A stretch of DNA of 64,000 nt from positions 307,923 to 371,922 of the forward strand of contig ML996698.1 of assembly GCA_010356995.1 (NCBI GenBank). The letters run 5' to 3'. The translations under genes were made by a program, and so were the position numbers. Source of the stretch: Trichodelitschia bisporula (Eukaryota > Ascomycota > Dothideomycetes > Phaeotrichales > Phaeotrichaceae). This document shows, one piece after another, positions 34,613 to 46,030 of the stretch; position 1 is the first letter of the stretch, and every line of letters begins with the position of its first letter. The notes under the pieces are model-generated. The model did no database searches, was not told the DNA's origin, and saw only the letters and a program-made list of their open reading frames with translations.

Positions 34613-35479
34613 ATGGACGACCCTCTGTCCCTCCCCTCCACCCTCACCCCCCTCCCAGAAATCAAAACCGCAGGAACAACAACCCTCTCCTTCTCCGGTC
34701 TTCTCAACCCCCCCCTCATCCTCCATGAAGACCTACAAACGGGATGCGGGGGGCAGATATGGCCGGCGGGCGAGGTGCTTGCTACGTATATGCTGCGCCG
34801 GCACCGGGACACCCTCATGGAGAAAACAATGTGCGAGAATTCCTGGACACGGAACGCTAGGGGCGCGAGTGAGCGCGAGTTAACGGGGTTGTAGAGTAGA
34901 GCTTGGGGCTGGGGGCGGGTTGGCTGGGTATGTCTGGTATACCGGAGAGAATGTGAGGAGAGGGCTAATGAGAGTAGTCTCGCCATCGCACTCGGCTGCG
35001 GGATAACATCCCCACCCCTCCTCATAACCGACCAAGAAGCCATGTACCCCCTCATGCTCAAAAACATCGCCCTCAACAACCTGCAATCCCGCGTCCAACC
35101 GCACATCTACAACTGGGGCGCCCCCCCACCCCCCTCAATCCCCGCCTACCCATCCATAATCCTCGCCGCCGACTGCGTCTACTTCGAACCCGCCTTCCCG
35201 CTCCTCCTCTCCACCCTCCAGGACCTCCTCGGCCCCTCCAGCGTCTGTTTCTTCTGCTTCAAGAAGCGCAGAAAGGCGGATATGCATTTTGTCAAGAGTG
35301 TTAGGAAGGCGTTTGATGTGCGCGAGGTGATGGATGATCCGGATCAGGAGGTTTGGTCGAGGCAGGGACTGTTTTTGTGAGTTAGGTCTGTGTGTCTTGG
35401 GGGGATTGGGCTGACGTGTGGCAGGTATGAGATTAGGCGGAAGCCGGAGAAGGGGGGGAAGGGTGCGGCTGAGAGGTAA
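34613..35479 (+). CDS. efm6: EFM6-type protein-lysine N-methyltransferase (METTL21-like)
   Basis: Four exons, 34613-34830, 34895-34927, 34978-35376 and 35425-35479, give 234 aa with consistent phases. It should be a seven-beta-strand SAM-dependent methyltransferase; yeast Efm6 methylates a lysine of translation elongation factor eEF1A in the cytosol. The N-terminus carries SGLLNPPLILHEDLQTGCGG and QIWPAGEVLATYML. The SAM-binding motif VELGAGGGLAG is encoded almost wholly by the 33-nt second exon. Next come LITDQEAM and the post-II motif ILAADCVYFEPAFPLLLSTL, which identifies the EFM6/METTL21 group, and then CFFCFKKRRKADMHF. Without splicing the frame stops early, so the micro-exon is needed. 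Start context AAAATGG. Introns are 64, 50 and 48 bp. Confidence 0.92.
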
Positions 35480-36227
35480 ATGGGGTGGAGTGGGGCTGTG
35501 AACACAAGCACTTAGATATGGCTACCGGCGGATTATAGGTCACAACGGCACTAGAGAGCATAGAGGGTCAGAGCATAGCAGGAGCACAAAGCTCACGCTG
35601 CATGTTCAGTTGCAGAACAAGAACCAGGGTATCAAAGCATTGAAAGTACGAGGCACCGATTCGCATTCAACGGGATTCCAATGTCCGGACCCCCAGCATT
35701 CTCAGCAAAGGTTCCAGGACGGAACGGGAAGCCGATGAGCTCCTGCCCCCCCGATAGTCGCTCCCTCTTTCTCGGCAAATGCCCTGTTAAAAGCCGGCCA
35801 CAACTTTTGGAGGGTGCTCAGCACCTTTTCGCGTAGTCCTTGGATACAAGACCAAGAGAATCTCCGAACAGAAACGATCAAGGGCTGATCAAAAGAGTCA
35901 TGCAATTCCCCCTGGTAGCTTCTGCGGGTGCCTCCGCAAAAGCCGGGGGGGGGTGAAGGGGCAACATCATTTTCTCGATAGCCTTTGAACACTCGCGTAC
36001 ATATCCAAGTACATGTCTACCCAGACACCTGAGTTCCACCATACCGTGTACAGGTGGAGCCCGAAAGCCAAAAGCGTCAATGATAGCTGGTTCAAAACCG
36101 AGAGAAAAGGCATGTGTACGGATAATGAAGGGAAGGGCAACATAACCCTTCCGATGGTCAGATATATGGGATGGCCGCCTGCCTACGAAGTTAACCCATT
36201 GCGTGAGATTTTGAGCAACTAAGAAAG
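35480..36227. other. Convergent spacer between EFM6 and the Zn2Cys6 gene
   Basis: Probably 3' UTRs of two converging genes. A minus-strand frame of 96 codons (35702-35992) has no recognisable features. Nothing else. Confidence 0.55.
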
Positions 36228-38487
36228 CTACGCGCCCATATCGCGAGCAACTCGACGTTCTGAGCGGCGCTCCTCAATGGAAGAGTAGAGGGGGCGCAAT
36301 ACTTCCGGCTGGTCCTGGACTTTCGGGCCGAACACAGTGTACTCGGGAACGCTCTGTGAGAGCAGGTTAGGCCCGAAATGGAACAAGAGTCCGGGCAAAA
36401 ACGTACCTTAGTAACGACCGTCCCCGGGGCAATCCACGCACCAGGACCGATAATCAGTTCACCGGTCTTGCAATACTCCTCCGACGGCGCAATGATGCTC
36501 CCACCACCTATGTACACCTCATTATGGATGGTGATCTTGAAGCCGCGTGCGCGCCCTTTAAGCGCGCCGACCCGTTCACCGTGCGGGAGGGGATACACCT
36601 TGCCCAAGATCTTGACATCAGGGCCGATAATGGTGTTATTACCAATCAAGACCTCTCGTGAATCATTGATGATGCAATTGGTATCAATCACCACGTCATC
36701 ACCGATGGTAAGGTTGTACCCATAGTCGCAGCGAAACGGGGCTTCGATTTGAACGCCCTTACCCACCTTCGGTGCGCGATGAGTATACGACGGGCGTGGG
36801 GAATCTGCAGGCTCAATGACGTTGCGGAAGAGGCGTGTCCGTTCAGTGGTGCTGACCGCTTGATTGGTGTTGAAGTTGTGAAGCGCAGCCTTGCACTTCT
36901 CCCGTTCGTCGACGAGTACCTTATCAAAAGGGTTATACGGCTCCCCCAACGCCATTCTTTCCTTCTCGGTCTGAGTCGAAAAGGTCGGCTGTTGCAGAGC
37001 GCGCTGAGCCACAATGACGGGTGAGTGGCCGCTGTGGGTGCTTGCACGTGTCAGCGTTAGACTTCTTTGAAGAGCGTCTCGACATACCTATGCCCATGTA
37101 GCCCACTCATGCCCGAGTGGAGCGTGGGAGGCATCGACCGGTCGGGATAGTCTCGCATCTGAGTGAGGTGGGCCGAAAGCGGAAGGCCGTGGGAAAGTTC
37201 GGATGAGCCCCTATCTTGGCTATAAGAGAGATGCGATGCACTGTAAGGGGAGTTGGACCAAGCATTGCTATTTGGAAGTGCCCTTTCGGGCTCGTCGTCG
37301 ATGAGGAGGGGCCGTCCCCGTCCACCTTCGTGCGGTGGGTGGGGAGACTCAGTGTACGGAATGCTGCGCGACGGTCCGAGCATGTTAGACGCAAGGATGG
37401 CAAGGGGTTGGGTAGAGAGCAGAGCGAACGGGGGCCTCGCTAATAGTCACCTACCTCGGGTAAATGCTCGCATCGCCGCCGTATGTTTCCTTGGACTGAA
37501 TGGCCATAGGCGGGAGCTTTTGGGCGGTCTTGGGCCAGGTAGATTTTGCCGCGTAGCCTTCGCACACGAAGCCACCCCGGCTGCAGTTATTGCCTAGGCC
37601 TTCTTCAGTGACGGTTCGGGATATACAAGCAAAAAGAACTTACACTCCGGTTTGCCTTCATCGCACTTCTTCTTACGCCGCCGGCAAGTTTGGCAGCCCG
37701 TCTTAGTGCGGTTGGTGAAAGCCTGGAGGGGGTCAATCAGGGGCTGGAGGGAGCTTGATAAGCCAGGGCGGGTACTCACGCGTTTTCTTTTCTTCGGGTC
37801 AACTTGCACGCCTGCATTAGTGGTCACCATCCCACTGTACTCCTCCTGGTAACCCGAAGCGGTACTCCCACTCATGGCCTCGTGTGCGTTGATATCCCGC
37901 TGCAGGGCATGCGCCAGCTGAGCCTCAGAGTGGTCTTCGCTTTGGCGACTGTTCCACGACTGCTCGTTGGGATCACCGGCTGACGGAGGTTGCGAGTAAT
38001 TGTGGCGCGAGTCGTCATTATCCTCGGGGGAACTGGATGCGCTACGGTGGCGGCCGTCATAGCGAACGTCGTCGGCAATTTCGTCCGGCGCTCGCTTACG
38101 CTTCCCTGGAGCTTTGAGCGGAGAAGCGCTGCGCGATCCGGCACCATTTCCATTTCCATTGCCATTGCCATTCAGGTTGACAATCATGCTGGCGTTTCCG
38201 TTCGCCACGGGGTTGGGTGCGTGGGCGCCGCTACCATTGGACTCCGGAGCGGGCCAGCCTTCGCGCTGCTGAGCTTTGGGTCGATCTAAAGACGCACGCG
38301 CATGGGTTGCTTCATCGGTACGCGCTCTGCTACCCGAGTTGGGTGAGGTGCGGTTATTGACCGCAGTGAAGCCGTTGGAGCCATTCATGCTTGCTTCGCG
38401 AGTCGACTTACCAGGTCCCAAGGGCGAGGGTGACGGTGATCCACGGCTGCGTTGCTCCGGAGAGTGGGACATGTGGGAAGGTGCCAT
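36228..38487 (-). CDS. Zn2Cys6 DNA-binding domain fused to a maltose-acetyltransferase-like hexapeptide domain
   Basis: Six exons (38487-37780, 37722-37644, 37593-37455, 37363-37088, 37040-36407, 36353-36228) give 653 aa in consistent phase. Residues 1-236 are low complexity, with an Asn-Gly repeat and KKRKR before the cluster. A canonical Zn2Cys6 cluster has Cys at 246, 249, 256, 263, 266 and 273. A Ser/Pro linker leads to a Mac domain (about 430-475, starting MALGEPYNPFDK) and a left-handed beta-helix with hexapeptide repeats (about 495-620: VVIDTNCIINDS, EVLIGNNTIIGPDVKI, VYIGGGSIIAPS, AWIAPGTVVTK). Bacterial sugar O-acetyltransferases use a His in HPLD; the matching spot here is Tyr550 (VYPLPHG), with His554 four residues on. 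It is probably a nuclear regulator; whether it still acylates a sugar or CoA-linked substrate is open. Similar fusions exist in other moulds, to my knowledge. Confidence 0.88.
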
Positions 38488-39550
38488 AGCTTTTGCAATA
38501 CCAGATCGGGGAAGCTCCAAAGCCAAGTCGCGAAGGGAGGTGAGGAGCGCGAAGAGTATCTCCGCTCAACCAAGCGTAATCAAGCCGGAAGCAACGTCAC
38601 AAAGTACAAGGGTCGATAATTTCACACAGCGGGATTTCGAGTGCTTATCTCTTGCTCGCGAATAAGCAAGTCACTCTGAAGTTCCACGCGACAACAATAC
38701 AGAGAATGCGTTTATGAACTGAAGCGCAGTTCGCAGCCTTGAGCTAGACGAGCGTCGCAACCGGCGGACCTCGCGCCTGTTAGCCGCCAAACACCCGACG
38801 GGCGGATGTCGCCAAAAACTCACAGCGAGGAGAGAAAAGAAGATCAGACCGAAGGGAGACACGAGATAATAAGCAAGATGAGCGCGGCAGACACTGGAGG
38901 GAAGGGCGGGTGAGGAAGTGTTGGAAGGGTTGGAGATGAAGGAGGCGGGCGCCTAGTTGAGCTCAAGAGGAGCGCGTGAGTCGGCAAACGCGGCTGTAGG
39001 GCGGAAGAGCTAGGGATAGCCTGCGGTGGGTAAAAGAGGTGAAAAGTGATAAGAGCTCTGCCTTGATGTGTCCGGAAGGGATTGAAAAGGAAAATGTGCG
39101 GGTTGGGTCGGTATTTGGGCGGGGTGTTGGGTGGTTGTGGGTTGAATGTGTGAGGGGGGGGCGGGTGTGGAGGGGGGATGGCCGAAGTGCTGGCGAGGAG
39201 CGCGGGAAGAGGAAAGCGCGAGGAGCGGCGGGGGGGACAAGGGTTAGAGAGATGGGAGAACATGGGGGGCGGTTAACATATGTGGTGGCGCTTGGTGGGG
39301 ATGGGGCATGGGTTGGAGGGGGGAGGAGAGAGAGGGGGGAAAAGGAGGGAAGGGGATCAGTAATGATACAGATGTACGGTAGTATGTGCGTATTCCCGCT
39401 GATGATCTGGCCTACACGAGTTAAACGTACGACTGAAGACAAGTTATATGGAACACTAATTGGGCGAGAATGCTGGACAACGCTCTCTGGAAGCGGTTGA
39501 GTAGGGTACCGTGGGAGCTACCGACAGACAGACAGCAACACTCAACACAC

Positions 39551-39588
39551 AGCAGCATGCAGCATGCAGCATACAGCATGCAGCAATA
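39551..39588. repeat. Microsatellite of CAGCATG-type units
   Basis: Five or six imperfect 7-bp units (AGCATGC / AGCATAC) in a row, followed at 39596-39615 by a short direct repeat of GAGATCCTCT. Slippage-type repeat in gene-free DNA. Confidence 0.8.
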
Positions 39589-39662
39589 GACTTCGAGATC
39601 CTCTGAGATCCTCTCTGGGGGGAAGGAGAGAAAGAAGCTCTAGCGGGAGGATCAGTTGGAAA

Positions 39663-39703
39663 TGGGAATGTGAATGAGAATGAGAATGAGAACGAAAAGA
39701 CTC
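39663..39703. repeat. GAATGA-type hexanucleotide repeat
   Basis: About five imperfect units of GAATGA/GAATGT in gene-free purine-rich DNA. Confidence 0.8.
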
Positions 39704-42700
39704 GCGCGGGTAAGGAGAGAGAGTTGGAGGGGAGGCGGTTAGCGGTACGGCATTTGTCGCAGGCGCTCGGCGGCTCGTCCCATTCACGCCCTATGCGTCT
39801 GTTCGTTATTTTTTCCGCGCTGTGTCGCAGCAGTCGCGCCGCCCGCGGGTCGCTCGTTTCTCACCCCCCTCCCCTACCCGCCCCTTCACGCCCTTCTCGC
39901 CCTCCCCTCCCCGCCAGGCCCTCACCCCTCCCCTCCCACTTCCCATGCCCATCAACAACTCTAACCCCTCACCCCTCACACCTCTCACCTTCACCAACTC
40001 ACCCCTTGCTCCTTGCAAAACTCCTCTTTCCGCCTCGCACACTGAAAAGCCCGGGGACAGGAACACTCCACCGGGTCACCACTCTCTTTATTGAGTTTGG
40101 GATTCCCCCCTCCGTTGGTCGAATATGCTCCGTTTAAACCCAATCCCGTACATGCACCGGTTCAACCGGTTCAACCCATACAATGCATCCCCATCACTCT
40201 CCCTACTACGGTACACTTTACCCAATCCCCACCTCAACCCTCCATCCCAGCTTGAGTCGAGTTGATTGGTACAAGTGTGGAGCGAGGGGACAAGAACTGG
40301 GCCCCTGGAACCGGTAGAAGGATTGTGGAAAGTGAGAGCATCAATTCGGTAAGCTTCGCCCCAACTTCATCCGCGGGGACGGATCACGGAGGCAGAGCAG
40401 CCGCCCAAGTGTCGTGTCTCGCTTCGCCATATCTTGCCCAAGGTCAAGAAAAGTCAGCCTGGCACATTACTCTCCCCGTTAAAGTGCGAGGCGAGGCGGC
40501 ATTGGCGGCATTGGCGGAAAACAAGGCGGGCGCTTCGCGAAGAGCGTCTACGCGGCGTCAAGGGAAATTTTGTACATCTGTCGCACTTGTCGCTTCCTGC
40601 TCTCTCAACTGCGGCGTGTCTTCCAGTCTGCAACTCTGCGAACGTGGTTCTGCGCGGCTCTCCTCGATGTTCCGCTCTGGTTCGTCTCCGCTCTGTTCTC
40701 ACCTGTCCCTGGCCGAGAACGAGGTTGGGAAAAGAGCGGGGAGGGCGACGACAGGGCGGCTTCAAGTGGAGTGTCGCAGTGCGACGCCCTCTTTTGCACG
40801 CAGACGCCGACTTCGCGCCCTCACACCTGCCCCACGCCCGACGCGCCCAGTAGCGCCGTAGCGGGCGTCACGTTGCCTGCACACCTGCTTGCCGACCTTT
40901 CTCGCCCACCGCAGCGCTCAAACTTCGGTCCGCTTGACGTCAACATGAGCGGTCCAGTCCCCCGCCGAAAGCAGACAACGCTTTGCACACTCGCACCTCC
41001 AGCTCCCTCGACCAGAGTGCCGCGCCTGACACCACGTACCCCACTGCGCGTCACACCGGCGCCGGATTTTGCCTTGCGCCGACCTGCCCATCCGCTCGTC
41101 GCGGCCCACCAGCCCCCGTTGCAGCGCGGCCATCACTTCGTCTTGCCGCTTCGCCGCCGGTCACCGCCCTCCCCAAGCTTTCAAAAGTCCGCCACACCCC
41201 GCGGCGCCTGTAGTACCGCCATTACCCTCTCCCACATCCACATCACACTGCAGTCCCGCGCCCAGACGCACCGCACCGGCCCCCAATCTGCGCGCTACAG
41301 AGCCATGCCCGCGCTCCCACCACTCGAGGCCGCACGCGCCCGTACCGAGGCCGAGCCCGCTCGCGCGAGTACCATATACTGGGCGGGCAGGCCAGAACCG
41401 CACGAAGCGCATCCGCGCGTAGCGCTGGAATGGCCCTTGCGCCCTCAAGCCGCAGGTGCTCGGGCCTGAGATAGATTGGCGCAAGGGGGCGCTGGGCAGA
41501 GACCAATCACGCGCTGTCGGCCCGTGTTGGGCGAGCGAGTGCCGCACTAACGAAGTAGCAGCCTCAGCGGCACTCCATGGGCGAAGTCGGCGCACGTAAC
41601 AAGTCTGCTTCGTGGTTGTAGATTGGGCTTTTTTTGCCCGCCATTATCGGTCCAGAGATGAGGAAGTGAGGGGCTTCCCGTTCCCGTTGCGGCCCGCGTG
41701 GTGCGCGGACCTGTCCGTCGGTTTTTGTTAGGGGAGTCCCGCAACTGCTGAGGGACAGATCCCGAAGAGGTTAGCTGTCCAACGTACAAGGAAAGGCCAT
41801 CCAATCAGACCTCGATGTCAGCCATCGCTAAGCCCATTCAAGTCAAGGTCTCTTGAAACGGCAAAGGACCCCTAGGCGCACCGGTTACAAGGCGCGGCGG
41901 CTACAGCGGAGGTGGCAGCGCCGACGCGCTCATGAAGCAATCAAAGCACCGCCCGGCGGCCACGGCGCCTGGCCCCTCATTCGGTCGCAAGCCATACGTC
42001 GCAAGGCCCCGTCTCCCATACTCAAGCTAGCAAGGCCGCTTGTCCGGGACGGCGCGAGGGTCCCGGCCAGCTAATAACTGACCACTTGGCCGTTCCGCAT
42101 CCTTCATGGAGACGCACAGCGCACGGCGGGCAGCCGACGTTCATTTGCCGCCAATATCACAGATGGCTCCCGCGCGCACGACGGGTGCGACCACAGCCGA
42201 ATAGGCCCGCTGTGTCGGGTGGCGTGAGGCGCGGCTTTGTCGGCCAAACGGTGATGCGCGGAGGTGCAATCTGCTAGGGTGGGGAGATGGAGGTTACATA
42301 TGTATTACCGCCTTAAGCGGTGATGGGTGTTGAACGGAAGCGCGGAGAATTACTGGCAAGCGATCCTGCTGCTCGATCGGTACAGCCGGGTCTAGCCTCG
42401 TCCATCGTGGCATGATTACGCGCGCTTGCGAGGAGCGCACGGCAGAGCGCATGCAGCACAGCATGGCCGACGAGCGTGAGGCGTGTACGACGACAGCAGG
42501 GAGTCTATTCCAGCGCCCTGTAGAGAGGGATAGTGTAGTCCGGGATGGGTTAGAATTGAGGGGGGTAAGTGCGGGCATCATGTTGCCAACGTCGGACCTA
42601 AGCCCGCCGCGCCGTTTTCCCCGACCCCGCGGCCGCCCATGATGCGCAGCATCAGCGAAGACTTTCAACCCATGGCCCTCGATTTTACCGCAGCCGCCAG

Positions 42701-43671
42701 GGGCGCGACATGCCTTGCCCGCGTTTTGGCGCGTGCTGGGGCTGTGAGGTCTTGTGACCGCTGTGCTGGGGTTTCGTTGCGACGGTTGGTCCGCAATGCT
42801 TGTTGCTTGGCTGATTGCGAGGAGGAGCGCGGGGGGGGTTGAATGGTGATACTTTGCGCAGCCCCAGGGCGCTGGGTCATGGCGGGGTTGGTCGGGCGGG
42901 AGAGAGAAGCTCCGAAATTCGGCCATGGCGGCAAGCTGAGAGCGTCAGTAACGACGGGCCGGTGATGCGAATGTCGGTAAGAGTCGGTAAGAACAATTAG
43001 CAAGCGGCGCTTCTGTGGAAGGGGTGGGAAATACTGTCTCTCCGCGCGCTTTGTCCCTACCAATAACTTGCCCCTAGACTTACCCGCCTCCAGCCGCCGC
43101 GCGAGCCGCGCCACCCATCCATTGGTTTATGGGAAATGATGACGCGCGAAGAGAAGCGCGGGCGGCCCGCACCGCGCGAGGTACCCGCGACGGCGCTTAA
43201 AGGTTGCAATGGACCACCAGAGCGGCGGAGGCCCAAAGCACCTTATCTTATCAGAAGGCCCGTCCTTGTGCATGGCGAAGAGAGCGATCGATGTACTTTA
43301 CAGGCTAGAAGCTCACCCGCTGCGACACTAGAAAATTGATCCGATGAAAGCAGAGACCGTTTCTGCAGCCGGACGTTCCACAGCATCCTGTTGGCGTGCC
43401 TTTGCCTTTGTGGCTTTGAGGTTGGTTGAGCGGTCTGGTTCAGTGGGGGGGGGGCCAGGAACAAACGGGACTGGCGGGAGGTCTTGGCCCTTTCGGCCTC
43501 GTTAGCAACTGCAGGAGGCACGAGAGTGCCGCCGCCTTGCGTACATGGACGAACGAGAAGCGAATCCCTATATCGAATGGCAGTGGATTCCGTTGATCGG
43601 GCCTAGACGCGTCCGGTTTGTCACTATATACTAATGGAAACAAGGCTTTGGCACGTGCAATGGCAGTGTAA

Positions 43672-43692
43672 AGTGAAGATGAAGATGAAGAT
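43672..43692. repeat. GAAGAT microsatellite
   Basis: About three and a half units of GAAGAT on the + strand, running into an A/G-rich stretch. Intergenic. Confidence 0.75.
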
Positions 43693-44337
43693 GAAGAAAG
43701 AAAGAGAGTTGAGGGGAATAAATACAAAATGTAGCGATATCCTCCTCAGCTCCTTCTCTTCGTCAGTGAGCACGTCACCTTGCTCTTTCCCATCATTGGG
43801 AGCGTATTACCCTTATTCCTTCTCAAGACTGATCTGCTCCATCCAATGTTCAGTATGCTGCTGCACTTTGCGGAGGCGGGTTAGCTAAAACCCTAACCCT
43901 CAGTCGGCCCTCCGAACCTGGTTGGACCCTGGGTCCTCCGCACTTTCCTCTCCGACATCCCGCTTGCCACGCAGCCTGCTCATCTGCTTCCAAACCGAGA
44001 AGGGCTGATGGCGTAGTGTCTGAATGTACCTGCCTCGACATATGTGGCCGCTGGCTACTTAAGTCCACACATTCCCTCCAAAATCCAGGTCTTCTTCCCT
44101 CAACATGCCCCAGATTCTCACCACTCAACCATCCTATCATTTCATCATTCACTTTCATATATCAGCATCCCGAGAAGACGTTGGGAGGGTACCGGGTCGG
44201 AGTACGAACATCCATATATACCGAGCACTAGCTCATTAATGTGCGCGGCTCGCCGTGTACTGTCACTACGGACCCGGTGTGCGCTGACTATGTCTTTCAC
44301 CTAACCCTCGATTCTGACCTATTTAACACTCTTCATC

Positions 44338-46030
44338 ATGGGCAACTGCAGTGACAGCGATCTCGCCTCGTGTTTCCCGCCCTCGCCTTCGCATAGAGAA
44401 GATACGCCGTTCCTGCTGCCAAAAGTTTAGATCATGGGTACACAATCCTTCCTATGCGTGCGTGCTGTGCTAACTTCGCAGTGAACACTATACAGATTCA
44501 ACGTGATGCACTCGTCCAAGGCCTCATGGAGCCAGTTGAGGAGCACTGGCTCGTTCATGTACGTGGCACACCATGTACTGGGAAAACGATACTGGCTATG
44601 GCGCTTAATGAGGCCTACGACCGCCAAGGCATTCCTGCCATTTATATAGGTGGATGGGTGTCGAACATTGCAGAGGCCGACCTAATCGGGTTTCTCGTGA
44701 AGGGGGCCAATGACTAGAGCTACACACAGATTACAAACGACAATGTCATGGACTCCGAAGTAGTCTACATCCTGGATGAGGCCCAAATGACATACTCTAA
44801 CCAGGAGTTCTGGCTGTCTTCACCAAAACCCAGAACTGAAGGATGCAAGGACCCAGGGTTTTCCTGTTCTCTTCCTTCGGTAACTCAAGTTCAGGTTCCG
44901 AGCCCATCGACGGCGCTACCCTCAGTTACATCTCCTCCACCCAGCGAGTCTCGCTGCAGCCGTCCAGCCATCCCGGTGGGCCCAGCATTGGACTTTTCTT
45001 CACTCGCGAAGAATTTGACGAGTTGTGGGTCTTATGCCGGTCTCGGTTCAGGTGTGAATTCACCATGGACTGGGAGTGCGCCAATTATGTCTATGACCTC
45101 ACCCTCGGACATCCGGGGACGACAGTGGGCATCCTCTGCATCGTAGTGAAGGTTAGTTCCATTCACCCCATAGGTGTCACTACTAACCGCTTTAGGTCAT
45201 GCGCCGCCAAATAATCGAGGGTTAAATCACGCCCGTCACCTTAGAACATGTATCCGACCTCCTGGGAGATGAAGAAGCGTTCTTCAGACATCTGGCGACG
45301 TGGGCCGACGTAATGAGAAGTTTTCCGGCGAGGCGAATTTTTCCTGAGATCAAGAGTGTCATGTCCTCAGCCCTGGTTGATGGACACGGCAACTTCGACA
45401 GGAGCATACCAGAGCAGGTGCTGTGTTACAGGAAGGGGTACCTGCACGCAGAAGCCACCGACCTGTTTGGCGAAGAACAGATCCTCGTCTTCCCGTCACC
45501 CTTGCACCGAAAGTATGTAGAAAATGGCCCGGAATGAATCCTGCTAACTTGCTAGGCACGCCGAATGATATATTGTGAATGCTAGCCCGCCTCCGTTTCC
45601 AAGTGACAAGTTCCCATTGATCAGGGAGCTGGCTATAGCGGCCATTATTCGTCTGCCGCGTTGAACATTCAAGTCACAGGTGCACATGAGCACCGGTGGC
45701 TGCGTGCTGCCGGTTGAGGCAGTGTACCAACATGCGTTCTTTCGAGCTCTGTACAGCGCCTTGGGATTTTCAGCCCATATTTCTTCAGAATGCTCCGCTG
45801 GTGCCCGCGGGTGGATTGACTTCATGCTCACAGAGCCAAAGTGGGGCTTCGAACTAGTCCGAGGCTCCTCAGCCCTTGCAGAGCATGAGAGCTGCTTTAA
45901 ACCTGGCGGCCGGTACAACACCTGGGGTCGGAAGGGATGGCTGGTTGACTGGCTGATTCTGGGCTTCACGACTGTTCAGTTTGTCCCACATGGTGAGTGT
46001 GGTCCTTGTGAATGTTCGAGGCTGTCATAG
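44338..46030 (+). pseudogene. Fossil of a Crinkler-like NTPase/nuclease effector gene
   Basis: Several + strand pieces together resemble fungal Crinkler (CRN)-type proteins. In that family a P-loop NTPase module is followed by a PD-(D/E)XK-type nuclease module, and the proteins are thought to act as secreted or host-directed effectors. A short Ser/Pro-rich leader begins at 44338. The NTPase part (about 44460-44820) shows a Walker A-like GTPCTGKT and a Walker B-like VVYILDEAQ. The C-terminal part (about 45680-46010) shows the family's GWIDFML...KWGFELVR pattern. The locus looks broken, with roughly four to six interruptions, so I treat it as a relic. The remaining similarity is good, which suggests moderate age. 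No neighbour helps to explain it; the transposon 1.2 kb downstream hints at an accessory patch. Confidence 0.65.

Larger units (their letters stand above)
38488..44337. other. About 6 kb without a recognised gene
   Basis: The first ~400 bases are likely the promoter of the Zn2Cys6-fusion gene. A pyrimidine/purine-skewed block spans about 38850-40060. Microsatellites lie at 39551-39588, 39663-39703 and 43672-43692. From about 40450 to 43130 the DNA is GC-rich, so frames of 200-300 codons (for example 40570-41469 +, without ATG; 42926-42294 -) stay open, but they are Arg/Pro/Ala-rich and show no domain. A G10 run is at 43445-43454. No RNA gene recognised. Confidence 0.45.

Noticed and set aside
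34348-35106. 252-codon minus-strand frame opposite EFM6
   Set aside because: It is the antisense shadow of the EFM6 gene, whose spliced frame is clearly a methyltransferase.
40570-41469. 299-codon open frame on the + strand
   Set aside because: No ATG start, GC-rich DNA with few stops, and a Pro/Arg/Ala-rich translation without domains; open by composition.
43889-43906. Telomere-like AAACCCTAACCCTCAG
   Set aside because: Fewer than two full repeat units and no further copies nearby; not enough for an interstitial telomere repeat.
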